Below are positions 16,722 to 26,259 of a stretch of DNA of 64,000 nt, piece after piece (the stretch's first letter is position 1; the number at the start of each line of letters is the position of its first letter). Under the pieces are notes generated by a model. That model was given only the letters and a program-made list of their open reading frames with translations. It had not been told where the DNA came from and ran no database searches. This stretch comes from Lachnoanaerobaculum sp. ICM7 (lineage in GTDB: Bacteria > Bacillota > Clostridia > Lachnospirales > Lachnospiraceae), in assembly GCF_000287675.1 (NCBI RefSeq), contig NZ_ALJL01000016.1, positions 248,001 through 312,000 of the forward strand, written 5' to 3'. The translations under genes were made by a program, and so were the position numbers.

Positions 16722-16988
16722 TTACTCATCTTTCCAAATATATTTTTCAGGATTGCACCATCCACATATATAATCAAGCATATCCGCAAACCACTCTTTT
16801 GATAATCCTTCCTCTAAGCTTTTATAATATTCAAAAAACATATTATATACAGAATCTTTTGAAATTCCCAAATCATGTATAGCGATTAACATATCATACG
16901 CCTGCTTACTGTAATCAGAATAATTCGATTCTGTAACAGCTTTAGAAAGTTGTTTTATCTCATCAAATAATATATCAAAATCATTCAT
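16722..16988 (-). CDS. Small acidic protein of unknown function
   Basis: 88 residues, soluble, predicted mostly helical, rich in Asp/Glu and aromatic residues near the C-terminus (WFADMLDYICGWCNPEKYIW). Size and composition resemble small immunity proteins, but no toxin gene is nearby and I do not recognise the family. ATG at 16988 has AGAGGTAAACAA upstream. It lies after DUF523 in the same direction and may end that small operon; a hairpin is not obvious after it. Confidence 0.6.
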   Translation of the reverse strand: MNDFDILFDEIKQLSKAVTESNYSDYSKQAYDMLIAIHDLGISKDSVYNMFFEYYKSLEEGLSKEWFADMLDYICGWCNPEKYIWKDE

Positions 16989-17037
16989 TTGTTTACCTCT
17001 ATATTTTGATTAAGAAAGCCGGCAGCCCCCTGTCTAT

Positions 17038-17454
17038 CTATAAATCCTCGACATCTATCACCTTTATTCCGTTTCTCCTTAATAAATCTGCGAATACACC
17101 TTGCCCTGATATAATCTTGCCTGAAAAAGAACCGTCATATATTGCATTTACTCCACATGACGGACTTCTTGACTGTAATATAACGATATCGACATTTTGC
17201 TCTTTTACTGTCTCAAGTGCTCTCCTTGCTCCTTCACGAAATTCTTTATCAACAGATATGCCGTCCTTGAGACTTACTATACCGTTTACTATTTCTGCAG
17301 GTTCTCTTGGAATAGACAGCCCTCCAAGAACTTCCGGACAAACAGGTATTACCTCATGTCCTTTAGTATAATCTCTTACTTTTTTGCTGTAATTATTTCC
17401 ACCGTTATATTTGCAATTTTCTCCAAGTAAACAGGCACTTACCGCTATTTTCAT
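17038..17454 (-). CDS. DUF523 family protein (YbbK-like)
   Basis: 138 residues, full length for DUF523. The start KIAVSACLLGENCKYNGG holds conserved cysteines, and CPEVLGGLSIPREP (39-52) and LQSRSPSCG (about 93-101) are the family's other conserved blocks. Function is not established; the conserved cysteines hint at metal binding. It overlaps the GrpB-family gene by 4 bp (ATGA). A truncated second copy of its 5' end lies at 18502-18603. Confidence 0.85.
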   Translation of the reverse strand: MKIAVSACLLGENCKYNGGNNYSKKVRDYTKGHEVIPVCPEVLGGLSIPREPAEIVNGIVSLKDGISVDKEFREGARRALETVKEQNVDIVILQSRSPSCGVNAIYDGSFSGKIISGQGVFADLLRRNGIKVIDVEDL

Positions 17455-17966
17455 TCTAATAACCTACACTTCTTATAAATCTTTTCAATAATTTCCGATT
17501 TGAATTCCATATACTTATCTATATCATCCGGATAAAGTACTGCAGCCTGTTCTTTCACCTTTGAATATTCAGCTACTAAAGCAGGATTGTTTTTCAAAAA
17601 ATTTCTAAATGTAATATGTTTAAAAAGTTCCTTGGAATTTTTCGGACATACATATAAATGATGTGTCATCAATTCTTCTTTTCCGGAGTATGAAAAAGCT
17701 TCTCTACCTTCAATACCCAAATCTCCCTCGTGTTTGTATCCTTTATCATTAAGCAATCTCTTTATAATTTCAAAATTATCATTTTCAATAACAATATCAA
17801 GATCAATAATTGGTTTTGCAGACAGGCCTTCGACAGATGTGCTTCCAACATGTTCAATTTTGATTGAATTGTAAATAATATCTTTACCTAATGAAGCTAC
17901 TATCTTTTCAAATTCATCTTTCCATTTCGGATTCCATTTTTCAATCATGACACTTTTCGTTCTCAT
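17451..17966 (-). CDS. GrpB family protein (UPF0157, nucleotidyltransferase-like fold)
   Basis: 171 residues. The signature runs IEHVGSTSVEGLSAKPIIDLDIV (about 38-60) with two Asp residues in the manner of nucleotidyltransferases, followed by HHLYVCPKNSKELFKHITFR. The family's reaction is unknown; some members are fused to dephospho-CoA kinase. Start ATG follows GCAGGTGG. It is the middle gene of GNAT - GrpB - DUF523, an accessory trio of small enzymes. Confidence 0.88.
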   Translation of the reverse strand: MRTKSVMIEKWNPKWKDEFEKIVASLGKDIIYNSIKIEHVGSTSVEGLSAKPIIDLDIVIENDNFEIIKRLLNDKGYKHEGDLGIEGREAFSYSGKEELMTHHLYVCPKNSKELFKHITFRNFLKNNPALVAEYSKVKEQAAVLYPDDIDKYMEFKSEIIEKIYKKCRLLE

Positions 17967-17988
17967 TTATTAACCACCTGCACAGCTT

Positions 17989-18501
17989 CTAATTGTTTCT
18001 CAAATCCAGATACATTATATCAAAATCTATATATGAGTCACCTATTTTAAAATATGCCGGAGATGTACCGATTTTTCTGAATCCGAACTTTTCATAAACA
18101 TGGATTGCCCTAAAATTATCACTTCTGACTTCAAGATTTATTATCTCAATACCATGTAATTTGGCATACTCTATCGCCATTTTAAGCAGTCTGCTTCCAA
18201 GCCCTTTATTCCATTCCGATTTCAAAACTGTAATACCAAGTTCCGCCCTATGATTCATTCGCCTTGGCAATCCGCTTAGGCTTACATCTCCTATGATTTC
18301 ACCGTCTCTCCATACAAAAAATGAGCATGACCTTTCATCTTTTAAAACAGAACGGATATATTCTTCCTCTCCTTCAACGGAAATCGGAAAGCCTTCCGCT
18401 CCAAATGACAGATTATCCGTCTCTGCACCTATCTTCTTTGAATATTCTATTCTCGCCAAAGCATCCTCAGGAGATGCCTCTTTTATAATTATATTGTCCA
18501 T
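17989..18501 (-). CDS. GNAT family N-acetyltransferase
   Basis: 170 residues. The acetyl-CoA loop is visible as EWNKGLGSRLLKMAIEYA (about 114-131), preceded by the beta strand with HRAELGITVL and followed by NFRAIHVYEKFGFRKIGT, all typical of RimJ/RimL-like or general GNAT enzymes. The acceptor is unknown. ATG follows AAGGGAAGATAA; its start is immediately preceded by the stop of a truncated DUF523 copy. A frameshifted, nearly identical second copy is at 18985-19490. Confidence 0.92.
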   Translation of the reverse strand: MDNIIIKEASPEDALARIEYSKKIGAETDNLSFGAEGFPISVEGEEEYIRSVLKDERSCSFFVWRDGEIIGDVSLSGLPRRMNHRAELGITVLKSEWNKGLGSRLLKMAIEYAKLHGIEIINLEVRSDNFRAIHVYEKFGFRKIGTSPAYFKIGDSYIDFDIMYLDLRNN

Positions 18502-18603
18502 TTATCTTCCCTTCTCAATAATCTTAGATGTCTTTTCAAATAAATTCTCAACATTACATTTACAATTTTCTCCAAGTAAACAGGTACTTACTGCTATCTT
18601 CAT
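18502..18603 (-). pseudogene. Truncated DUF523 gene remnant
   Basis: A 33-codon frame whose first 15 codons (KIAVSTCLLGENCK) match the start of the DUF523 gene at 17038-17454, after which the similarity is lost and a TAA follows. The stop lies directly before the ATG of the GNAT gene. It is a relic of duplication or recombination of the GNAT/GrpB/DUF523 group. Confidence 0.75.
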
Positions 18604-18634
18604 CCTCAATCCATTCTTCATAAATTATATATCA

Positions 18635-18949
18635 CTATCCCTGCCTTCTGTTCGTATTATTGTAAAATAACTCTGCCAACTCTTTTGTAAGTTTACCTTC
18701 TTTTTCAAGTCTACTCACAAAATTTTCTTCGTATCTTTCAAAATCCTCTGCACATCCGACATTCCCTGCAAGGAGTAATAGGGCTTTTGATATCATTTCT
18801 TGGCTTTTATTTTCTCTAAATTCAGATTCTATAAATTCACATAAGCTGTCCAAAACTTCATAATTTTCTTTTTCAGCCTTTTCAAAGTCACTGTCCCAAT
18901 CTAATGAATCCAGTCTTTCTTTGAAGCACTTCAAATCTTTATTGGTCAT
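18635..18949 (-). CDS. Unknown small helical protein
   Basis: 104 residues, soluble, strongly charged (many Glu and Lys), predicted to be almost entirely helical, with two cysteines. No family recognised. It lies between the intact GNAT gene and the decayed GNAT copy, in the same direction. The ATG at 18949 has only a weak ribosome-binding site (ATAGATAGATATG). Its coding status is supported mainly by length and composition. Confidence 0.5.
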   Translation of the reverse strand: MTNKDLKCFKERLDSLDWDSDFEKAEKENYEVLDSLCEFIESEFRENKSQEMISKALLLLAGNVGCAEDFERYEENFVSRLEKEGKLTKELAELFYNNTNRRQG

Positions 18950-18984
18950 ATCTATCTATACTATCCTTCCAAATCTGCATTTTT

Positions 18985-19490
18985 CTATCTCAAATCCAGA
19001 TATATTATATCAAAATCTATATATGAATCTCCTATTTTAAAATATGCGAAAGATGTACCGATTTTTCTGAATCCGAACTTCTCATAGACATGGATCGCTC
19101 TAAAATTATCGCTTCTGACTTCAAGATTTATTATCTCAATACCATGTGACTTGGCATACTCTATCGCCATTTTAAGCAATCTGCTTCCAAGACCTTTATT
19201 CCATTCGGATTTCAAAACCGTAATACCAAGTTCCGCCCTATGATTCATTCGCCTTGGCAATCCGCTCAGGCTTACATCTCCGATGATTTCACCATCTCTC
19301 CATGCAAAAAAATGAGCATGACCTTTCATCTTTCAAAACAGATTCAATATATTCCGCCTCTCCTTCAACGGAAATCGGAAAACCTTCCGCTCCAAATGAC
19401 AGATTATCCGTCTCTGCTCCTATCTTCTTTGAATATTCTATTCTCGCCAAAGCATCCTTTGGAGGCTTCTTTTATAATTATATTGTCCAC
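18985..19490 (-). pseudogene. Decayed duplicate of the GNAT acetyltransferase
   Basis: Nearly identical in DNA to 17989-18501 but broken: a 2-bp deletion after codon 9-10 (near 19460) and one extra T in a T-run near 19310 shift the frame, and the ATG start has become GTG. The last 105 codons stay open and would encode the acetyl-CoA binding half only. Low divergence implies a recent duplication. Confidence 0.85.
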
Positions 19491-19641
19491 TTTGTACCCT
19501 TTTTCTAAAAAAATAAAAACTGCGACAAATTTATAAATACAACAATACTTAAAATAACTGTTTTTATTTGTTTTTCCGTATATAAACAAGTTTACTTCTT
19601 TTTGTTTTTTAATAAGTATATTTCATAAAATATATACATAT

Positions 19642-19674
19642 AAAAATCAAATAGCCCCTTATCACGGGGCCATT
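19642..19674 (-). terminator. Terminator downstream of the lipoprotein gene
   Basis: Minus strand AATGGCCCC-GTGATAA-GGGGCTATT followed by TGATTTTTA. The surrounding 19491-19768 stretch is otherwise AT-rich with no gene seen. Confidence 0.7.
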
Positions 19675-19768
19675 CAACACTATTATATAAACAGCTTTTT
19701 ATAATTTAATATTCGACCTATGAAAAGATACTATAGTAACCACTTTTATAGATACAGTTATTCCAAAA

Positions 19769-20644
19769 CTAGTATACATCAAAAGTAGCATGTCCTCTTT
19801 CTTTTCTTAGAGTGCTCATCATCGCATCAGCTCCACTATGCAGAGCTTTTATTTGCTCTTCTGTAATATCCTTTCCACGATCTTTTTCTTCTCCTGTGTA
19901 AAACTTATATACGCCTTCCCTAAAAGTTACGAATATAGCCATTCCCATCATTTCCTCAGAATTCTCTTGAAGAAGTGAAGGATCTACTCCTTTAGTTGTA
20001 TAATAATATCCTACATAATAAGCGGCATTATTTACGTCCTGGTTATTATTATCCGCTTTCAAAAAGTTAATATGTCCCTCTTCTCTTATAAAATCAAATC
20101 CATTTATATTAACCTTGTCAGATTTATCAACAACTATATCAATTTTATCATCGTCTCCGGAACCTAGTCCCGCATAATCACTTAAAGCATCTCCCCAAAA
20201 CTTTTGTATCCTAAGAATATCCGGCACTTCTTCAAGCTTTTCAGCATATTTAAGTTCATAATCCTTTGCTCTTTCTTCAGTAAAGCTCTCTCTGATAAGT
20301 AACGCATTAAAAGGATCTATCCACCCATTTTCACTAGCTTTAGATTTATTTTCTTCCTTATTTGTTACACTTCCTCGTTGATAATTGCTAAATGCTCCTA
20401 TAATAGGCCCAAAACATATACGTTCACCTACAGTTGACGAATCAATCCAACCAAGAGAACCCAGTCTTGTAGGATATATCAAATCTTTTTCATTCTTCAC
20501 TGACTTTTTCTTAGATGTTTTCGCAGATGTGGATGTTTCAGTTTTATTTGTTTCCGCATCTTTCTTATTAGAACTAACTCCACAGCCGCTAAAAATTGTC
20601 GCAATTCCTAACACTAAAGCAATACACCATATTCTTTTTTTCAT
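19769..20644 (-). CDS. Secreted lipoprotein of unknown function
   Basis: 291 residues from the ATG at 20644. A lipoprotein signal peptide ends in IFSGC (C21), then a Lys/Ser/Thr-rich linker (22-55) and a mixed soluble domain. Family not recognised. The IS1634-type element is inserted 88 bp upstream of the start; the left 103-bp repeat includes the first five codons, so the gene itself is intact but is cut off from any promoter further upstream. A terminator follows it. Confidence 0.75.
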   Translation of the reverse strand: MKKRIWCIALVLGIATIFSGCGVSSNKKDAETNKTETSTSAKTSKKKSVKNEKDLIYPTRLGSLGWIDSSTVGERICFGPIIGAFSNYQRGSVTNKEENKSKASENGWIDPFNALLIRESFTEERAKDYELKYAEKLEEVPDILRIQKFWGDALSDYAGLGSGDDDKIDIVVDKSDKVNINGFDFIREEGHINFLKADNNNQDVNNAAYYVGYYYTTKGVDPSLLQENSEEMMGMAIFVTFREGVYKFYTGEEKDRGKDITEEQIKALHSGADAMMSTLRKERGHATFDVY

Positions 20645-20732
20645 TTGTTGCCCTCCACTACAATATTCATCAGTGTAATAAATATACACAGAATTTTTAA
20701 TATTATATTTATCACTTTAAATATTTATATTA
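20630..20732. repeat. Left 103-bp direct repeat flanking the insertion sequence
   Basis: Identical to 22721-22823. It starts inside the lipoprotein gene and ends at the left IS terminus. Long variable target duplications are a known habit of IS1634. Confidence 0.9.
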
Positions 20733-22720
20733 CCTGACTTCCGTCGTTTCTCTCAAAACCTAGTACTCTAGGTATCCAAGAGCATGCAGTTTTGAAAGAA
20801 ATTGTCGACTTCAGCTTTGGTTAAATAGAGGGCATCAAGGTTGCTAAATCCAACCAGTTTTTTAACCTTTTCGTTAACGGCCTGGTCTCTTGATATATTT
20901 ATATATGTATTATCACCTTTATTTACCACCCTAAAATCACGCATAAAGTTAATCAAGTCATAAGAGTTTATTTTATTTTTGAAGCACTTGATTTCTAATA
21001 CTCTTAAAAGAAACAAGCTAAGGTAGCATATCAAAAAATGCCCATAGATTGTTTCTTTTTTCTGTAAATAAACAGGCCTAGCATCCAGGTATGATTTTGT
21101 AAGTCTAAAAGATTCCTCGATTTTCCATAGGCTATGGTATGTTTTATATACCTGTAATGGCTCCATATCTATCTCGGATGTCACTAAAAGATTATATCCT
21201 GCATATTTAAGATCTTCATCAATCTTGGATTTGTTTAGACCTATTATAGGCTTTATTGTTTTGCCTGAACTATCTTTAGTTATGATATCTACATATTTAG
21301 CACAATCTCCAAGTTCATCTTTTGCTATATTTTTGTATGTAGAAAACTTTGAAGCTTTATCAACCATCTTCATTATTTCAAGCCTTTGTTTTTTTGCAAG
21401 ATTGGGATTATAAGATACAATACGTTTTTCTTTTACAGTAAACTTTGTAACCATTTCTTTTCCTGTTTCCGGATCAATCTCTTTAAAACTGTAATCAAAG
21501 CTGTCAATACAGGATTTAAGACGAAAAGATATATTACCTCTTTCATCAGTGTAATTAAAAAAGACATTTGTATCATTCTCAAGTAGAACCCATTTCTTTC
21601 CCTTTTCACTTAGATTCTTACCATGTATTGATTTTGAAAATATATAGCCGTCATTAGCTTCTTTAACTGCAGCATAAATATTTCTTGCACAATTAAGTCA
21701 TTTATCAGCCACCTGAATCGTCTTGCCTGATACGTTGTGTCGTTGCTCCATTTCTTCAATAACTTTTCTAATATATGGCTTTTCCGATTCATTTCCTGGA
21801 TACATTTGCATGGAGACAGGTACTAGATCAGCATCTAAAAGTAAAGCTTGCCCTATTATCGGGGAGTGCCTATTCTCTTTTGAAGGTCCCTTTTGCTTGT
21901 CATCACTAGGGATATCAATTTCAAAGTAATAATTAGTGCAATCAAAAAATACATTGCTTAGATCCCTTTTAGAATAGCTTTCATAAGAGCGATTAAATAA
22001 ATCAATGTACTTTTTATAAGACTCTCCTATGAAAGAACACCCGTCATATACTTGGTCTTCAGAGATTGTTGAGCTGCCATAAAGGTATGGAAAGACATGA
22101 GAGGCTGTCTTTGACTTAGAGCATGGTGATATAACCCTTGCATAAATAAGTTGAGTAATTAAGTCAAATACAGAGAACTGAAAACGCATTTGAGAAGCAA
22201 GTATATCAATAGTTTCCTTAACATCAAGCTCATCAATTAATGAGTAGAGCAAGAAGTGTCCTATATTAAGTTCAACAGGGGTGGAAAATACACGAGGACG
22301 GTATTCTTCAGAAAGAACTTTTATTCTGTTCTCGTTTTGCTTTTTTACATAGTCGCTGTAAAATTTAACAGGATCTGGAATCTCCCCTGAAATCAAATCC
22401 TCAACATAACCAAAAGATTTTACATTTTTTGTTCTTGGTTGCTTTTTATCCTTATCCCAAAATGATTCATACATCTGAAGATAAGTACCTTTTTTCTTCT
22501 TTTCTTTTCTCAAAAAATAAGCCATAAACACCTATAAAAGTAAAGTACTATGAAGTACTATTATTATAACACGCTTTAAAAATTTTTTCGAATTTTTTGA
22601 AATATTTTTTATGTCAGAAAAGCCTTTAAAATAAAGTATTTAAAAGATTTGTGCAAAATCAAATAGGTTATTAGAAATTTAAAACGTCGGATCTTTCATA
22701 GTACTTCGACGGAAGACGGG
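20733..22720 (-). mobile_element. IS1634-type insertion sequence (1988 bp)
   Basis: The element has imperfect 14-bp terminal inverted repeats, CCTGACTTCCGTCG at the left and CCCGTCTTCCGTCG read inward from the right, and one transposase gene on the minus strand. It is flanked by a perfect 103-bp direct repeat. The stretch 22526-22720 upstream of the transposase is AT-rich and carries only the element's promoter region and right end. The family call rests on the transposase and the very long target duplication. Confidence 0.9.
20768..22525 (-). pseudogene. IS1634 family transposase, interrupted by one TGA
   Basis: About 585 codons in a single frame broken only by a TGA at 21698-21700. The DDE residues are all visible: D in FFDCTNYYFE, D in VADK just before the stop, and E in WKIEESFRLTK. 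In the family the residue after VADK is normally Gly (GGA), so the stop is a G-to-T change. The remaining 81 codons between the stop and the next ATG are fully open, so the mutation is recent. The element is probably immobile unless the stop is read through or a helper copy exists. Confidence 0.9.
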
Positions 22721-22823
22721 TATTCTTTTTTTCATTTGTTGCCCTCCACTACAATATTCATCAGTGTAATAAATATACACAGAATTTTTAATATTATATT
22801 TATCACTTTAAATATTTATATTA
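22721..22823. repeat. Right 103-bp direct repeat flanking the insertion sequence
   Basis: Identical to 20630-20732. It carries an orphan copy of the lipoprotein's ribosome-binding site and start codon. The 145 bp beyond it (22824-22968) are AT-rich and no gene is seen. Confidence 0.9.
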
Positions 22824-22968
22824 ACAAAATACCCTACTTCATATATAAAAATATTACATTTAACTTTTCAATTAATCAACAAATTATTTTCTTAAGATTT
22901 ATTTTGTATTATCTAAATGATATAAATACTGGAAAAATTAGGCCTTAGCTATTCATATAACCTGGCCT

Positions 22969-23508
22969 TTATTTTTCAAGAATCTCCGCTATCTTTTCAA
23001 ATGTATTTCCATTCCTTATCGTTATCTGCTTGTAAAAATCCTGTTTTATCAGCTTTTTGTGATAGGTGGTTTTCAGATATTCCGATTCATCATACTTTCC
23101 CCAAAATACAGCATTTTCCCCAATATACACTATCTCATTATGAAATGTGGATTTATCTATAAAGTCTAAGATTTTACTTCTATCAAAATCACAGGAAAAG
23201 AATAAAACATCTCTTCTTGCCATTTCTTGATACCACCATTCAGGAAGATTTTCCTTTTCTTTTAAATAATCCTCTTTATTTATTAAAGTAAGAGGGATTG
23301 AAAAGTCAAAGTTCGTTTCCAATAAATGTTTTATCTTGGGGATACAACTTTCATAGCTTTCCACACTGCTAAAAAACAAATTCCCACTGTTGATATAGGA
23401 AGCGACATCCTCAAATCCCAATTCAGTTAACAAAACTTTCAAGTCACTCATAGAGACTTTATTCTTTCCACCAACATTTATACCACGCAATAAAAGTATA
23501 TATCTCAA
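22969..23508 (-). CDS. DUF1697 family protein
   Basis: 179 residues, the family's usual length. The opening YILLLRGINVGGKNKVSMSD and the SYINSGNLFF stretch (about 38-47) are the DUF1697 signatures. Function is unknown; it is a common accessory gene of Firmicutes, widely spread and frequently transferred. It stands before a small membrane protein gene that lies upstream (25-bp gap). Confidence 0.9.
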   Translation of the reverse strand: MRYILLLRGINVGGKNKVSMSDLKVLLTELGFEDVASYINSGNLFFSSVESYESCIPKIKHLLETNFDFSIPLTLINKEDYLKEKENLPEWWYQEMARRDVLFFSCDFDRSKILDFIDKSTFHNEIVYIGENAVFWGKYDESEYLKTTYHKKLIKQDFYKQITIRNGNTFEKIAEILEK

Positions 23509-23533
23509 CTTACTTACCTCTATACCCTAAAAT

Positions 23534-24079
23534 TCATTTCTGTTTTGACGGCTTTGAAAAAAATAACAGGTAAATTCCGAATATGAGCTTAATCGCCGCA
23601 TCAATATATGCAATTATGGGTATGGGAATCTCAGGAAAAATATATCCCACTGCAACATTCACAGTACAAATAATCCCTAAATAAATCATTGAATTTCCAT
23701 GTACAAAATAATACATAAAGAAGTGTATTGCAGTCGCCATCAATGCTCCCAACCAAATCAATCTCCAATTCTCATCGGCAAAAAACGGTCCGCCAAGTAA
23801 TGACATTAAAACAAGCAATAAAATAATTGCATATAATGATACTTTTCTTTGAAATTCAGACGAGCTTCCGTCAGACAGCTTATTTAATACTCTTTTATTC
23901 ATATTGACTGTAAAAAAGCTGACAATATATCCGATGCAAAATATTTGCATATTTATAATTTGTTTTCCACCTGCAAAAGTAGCCACTAAAATAACTGTTG
24001 CTACCAAAATTAACCATAAGCCACATGCCCTCTTATAATTGAATTCCAACTTCTCATTTTTATTATATTTTAAAAACAT
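23534..24079 (-). CDS. Polytopic membrane protein of unknown function
   Basis: 181 residues with about six hydrophobic segments spread over the whole length and a basic N-terminal tail. No transporter motif is recognisable; it may belong to one of the DUF66xx membrane families of Clostridia, but I cannot confirm this. ATG follows AAGGAGGTTAT, a strong site. It lies between the S66 peptidase and DUF1697 genes, both in the same direction. Confidence 0.7.
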   Translation of the reverse strand: MFLKYNKNEKLEFNYKRACGLWLILVATVILVATFAGGKQIINMQIFCIGYIVSFFTVNMNKRVLNKLSDGSSSEFQRKVSLYAIILLLVLMSLLGGPFFADENWRLIWLGALMATAIHFFMYYFVHGNSMIYLGIICTVNVAVGYIFPEIPIPIIAYIDAAIKLIFGIYLLFFSKPSKQK

Positions 24080-24117
24080 ATAACCTCCTTAAGTCATTTC
24101 GGCAACAATCATCCGAT

Positions 24118-25146
24118 TTAATTATCAAAAGTAATCACCTGCTTATCTACATTTACCTTGGCTTCAACTCCGAAAGGCATAATGCACCTCGGCGTTGCAT
24201 GTCCAATATTTATATTATAAACAATGGATAAGTCTTTATCGCCAATCTCCTCAAGTAAAATTTGCTTATACTCCTCATAATATACCTCATCTTGAGGCTT
24301 TCCGACTAAAACACCTGAGAGCACATCAAATATTCCGTACTCCTTTAAAGCTCCGATCATCTTTCTATATAGCTTCGGTTCAGGCTTTTCCTCACTTGTT
24401 TCCAACAATAAAATTTTATTCTTCCAATCATCAAGACTTGGGAATAAATCATATTTTTTACAAAGAGATACCGTATCTTCAAATCTTGAATTATCAAATA
24501 TATCATATATTGAATCAATACAACCGCCCAAAATCTTACCTTTGAATACCGGCTTGCCGCTAAGTAATTCAAATCCGGTATTTTTATATTTTTCCATATC
24601 AACTCCTATAGAATTCTCACTGAAGTCTTCTCTTTCCTTATACCAAAACTCACTTGGACGTATTTCTTTTATTTTCCCTGTTTTGATAAGTTCTTCAAAG
24701 TATTTTTTTGTATATGGCAACATTTCATTTGAGAGCTCACATATATCAGGTAAAAAAGCCTGACCGTAGAATGTTTTGATTCCCACTTTATTTAACATAA
24801 AATGATTTTGGGTGGTATCTGAAAAGCCTAAGAATATTTTTTGTTTAACAGCCGCCTTAAGCTCATTGTTTTCAAACAGATATGGCAAAAGTTTATATGT
24901 ATCTACTCCTCCTATTGCACATAAAATCATATCAATAGAGTCATCCTTAAAGGCTTTTATCAAATCTTTAGCTCTACTTTCGGGATGTTCTTTTATAAAG
25001 TCCATACCTTTAAGTGCATTAGGCAAAAATTCAACCTCTATACCGTATTTATTTAATCTTTCCACACCTATTTTAAGTTCATGCTTAATAAAACTTTCTC
25101 CTAATACACCGCTTGATAAACTTACTATTCCTATTTTCTTTACCAT
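24118..25146 (-). CDS. S66 family peptidase (LD-carboxypeptidase / MccF-like)
   Basis: 342 residues. Serine peptidase with a Ser-His-Glu triad: S109 in LGFSDTT, E249 in LLLETSEE and H316 in NIGHATPR. The GGVDTYKLLPYL stretch (80-91) contains the family's substrate loop. Family members cleave muropeptides (LdcA) or detoxify microcin C-like adenylates (MccF). The GFSDTT form and the longer C-terminal region look closer to MccF-like proteins, but sequence alone cannot decide. Cytoplasmic; no signal peptide. Confidence 0.9.
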   Translation of the reverse strand: MVKKIGIVSLSSGVLGESFIKHELKIGVERLNKYGIEVEFLPNALKGMDFIKEHPESRAKDLIKAFKDDSIDMILCAIGGVDTYKLLPYLFENNELKAAVKQKIFLGFSDTTQNHFMLNKVGIKTFYGQAFLPDICELSNEMLPYTKKYFEELIKTGKIKEIRPSEFWYKEREDFSENSIGVDMEKYKNTGFELLSGKPVFKGKILGGCIDSIYDIFDNSRFEDTVSLCKKYDLFPSLDDWKNKILLLETSEEKPEPKLYRKMIGALKEYGIFDVLSGVLVGKPQDEVYYEEYKQILLEEIGDKDLSIVYNINIGHATPRCIMPFGVEAKVNVDKQVITFDN

Positions 25147-25229
25147 AAATACCTCAACATTCTTCTATCTATTTCAACATCTTTATTATACTATCAATTT
25201 TCATAAATTCACTATATTATTTATCATTA

Positions 25230-25276
25230 AAACAAAAACCGGTACAAGTATTGAATCCACAACACCTGTACCGGTT
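25230..25276 (-). terminator. Terminator after the secreted MBL-fold gene
   Basis: Minus strand AACCGGTACAGG ... CTTGTACCGGTT with a 15-20-nt loop, then TTTTTGTTTT. It follows the stop by about 20 bp. Confidence 0.85.
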
Positions 25277-25296
25277 CATCATTTTTGGGTATTAAA

Positions 25297-26259
25297 TTAT
25301 TTGATGGTCTGGTCTCCGTCCTTTATAACAAAGTTCTTCTTTGTTCCCAACTCTTCCATCCAGGATCTAACCTCAAGAGTCTTATAATTTCCGGTATTGT
25401 AACCTGAACCTCCGTCATTGTCCCAAAGCCACTCAGGAGCATTCCACATAGCTACCTTAGGTGCGATGAGCTCATATACATCCTTGTTTACACCGTACTG
25501 ACCGTGATGAGCCATCTGTACGATATCAGCCTTTAACTCTGAAGCAGGTACATCCGCCTTAAGTCTCTCACCTGCTGCAGGTCCCATATCTCCTAAGAAT
25601 AATACTCTGGTACCGTTGTCAAAGTCTAATCTGAAAACTACGGATGAATTGTTGATAGAGTTTGACTCTATCCAATAAGGATCATTGAGTACATGTATGG
25701 CTACACCGTCTACATAGTAAACCTCACCCTTGCTTGTCATATGAGATACACCTGCAGGTAATTTTGCTATTGAGTTTCTGATAGTATTTACCATCTCGGC
25801 TCTATAGCTTTCATATTTGTCATACCATGCCTGCTCTCTTATATTGTAGTAGAATGCATCTATCTGCAATCCCTCAAAACCGTTCTCTGCAAGCTTTGTA
25901 AATGCGCCTCCGTGATCGCTGTGAGGATGTGATAAAATCCATGCACTTACTTCATTACCGAAACTCTTTATAGTTTCTACCAAGTGTGGCTCATCCTCCG
26001 GAAGACCTCCGTCTACTACAATAATCTTGCCGTTCTTTGTCTTAATGACAAAGCTCATCATCTGACTCTTTGTAGATGAGGTGAGCATATGGATTTCGGC
26101 ACCGTTTAAATAAGTATCCGCATCTGCCGGTGCACCCATTACAACCTTAGGATACTTTGATGAACTCTTACCTATAACACCTGCAAATGATGTCATACTT
26201 GTACTAAGTACCATCAATGAACATAATGACGCCATCAGAATTTTCTTTAGAATTTTCAT
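25297..26259 (-). CDS. Secreted metallo-beta-lactamase-fold hydrolase
   Basis: 320 residues with a signal peptide (about 1-26, ending SMTSFAG). The metal site HPHSDH (111-116) is complete and later metal ligands are visible in LGDMGPAAG (about 223-231) and MAHHGQYG (about 250-257). The fold and LGD...HHG order resemble the hydrolase domain of ComEC-type proteins, here as a free exported enzyme. The substrate is unknown; nucleic acid or phosphodiester is possible. The start overlaps the stop of the lipoprotein gene upstream by 4 bp. Confidence 0.85.
   Translation of the reverse strand: MKILKKILMASLCSLMVLSTSMTSFAGVIGKSSSKYPKVVMGAPADADTYLNGAEIHMLTSSTKSQMMSFVIKTKNGKIIVVDGGLPEDEPHLVETIKSFGNEVSAWILSHPHSDHGGAFTKLAENGFEGLQIDAFYYNIREQAWYDKYESYRAEMVNTIRNSIAKLPAGVSHMTSKGEVYYVDGVAIHVLNDPYWIESNSINNSSVVFRLDFDNGTRVLFLGDMGPAAGERLKADVPASELKADIVQMAHHGQYGVNKDVYELIAPKVAMWNAPEWLWDNDGGSGYNTGNYKTLEVRSWMEELGTKKNFVIKDGDQTIK

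Noticed and set aside
21698-21700. TGA read as Gly, selenocysteine or tryptophan
   Set aside because: No recoding element is seen, all other genes in the window use TGA as stop or lack it in frame, and the family residue is Gly by GGA; a simple nonsense mutation explains it.
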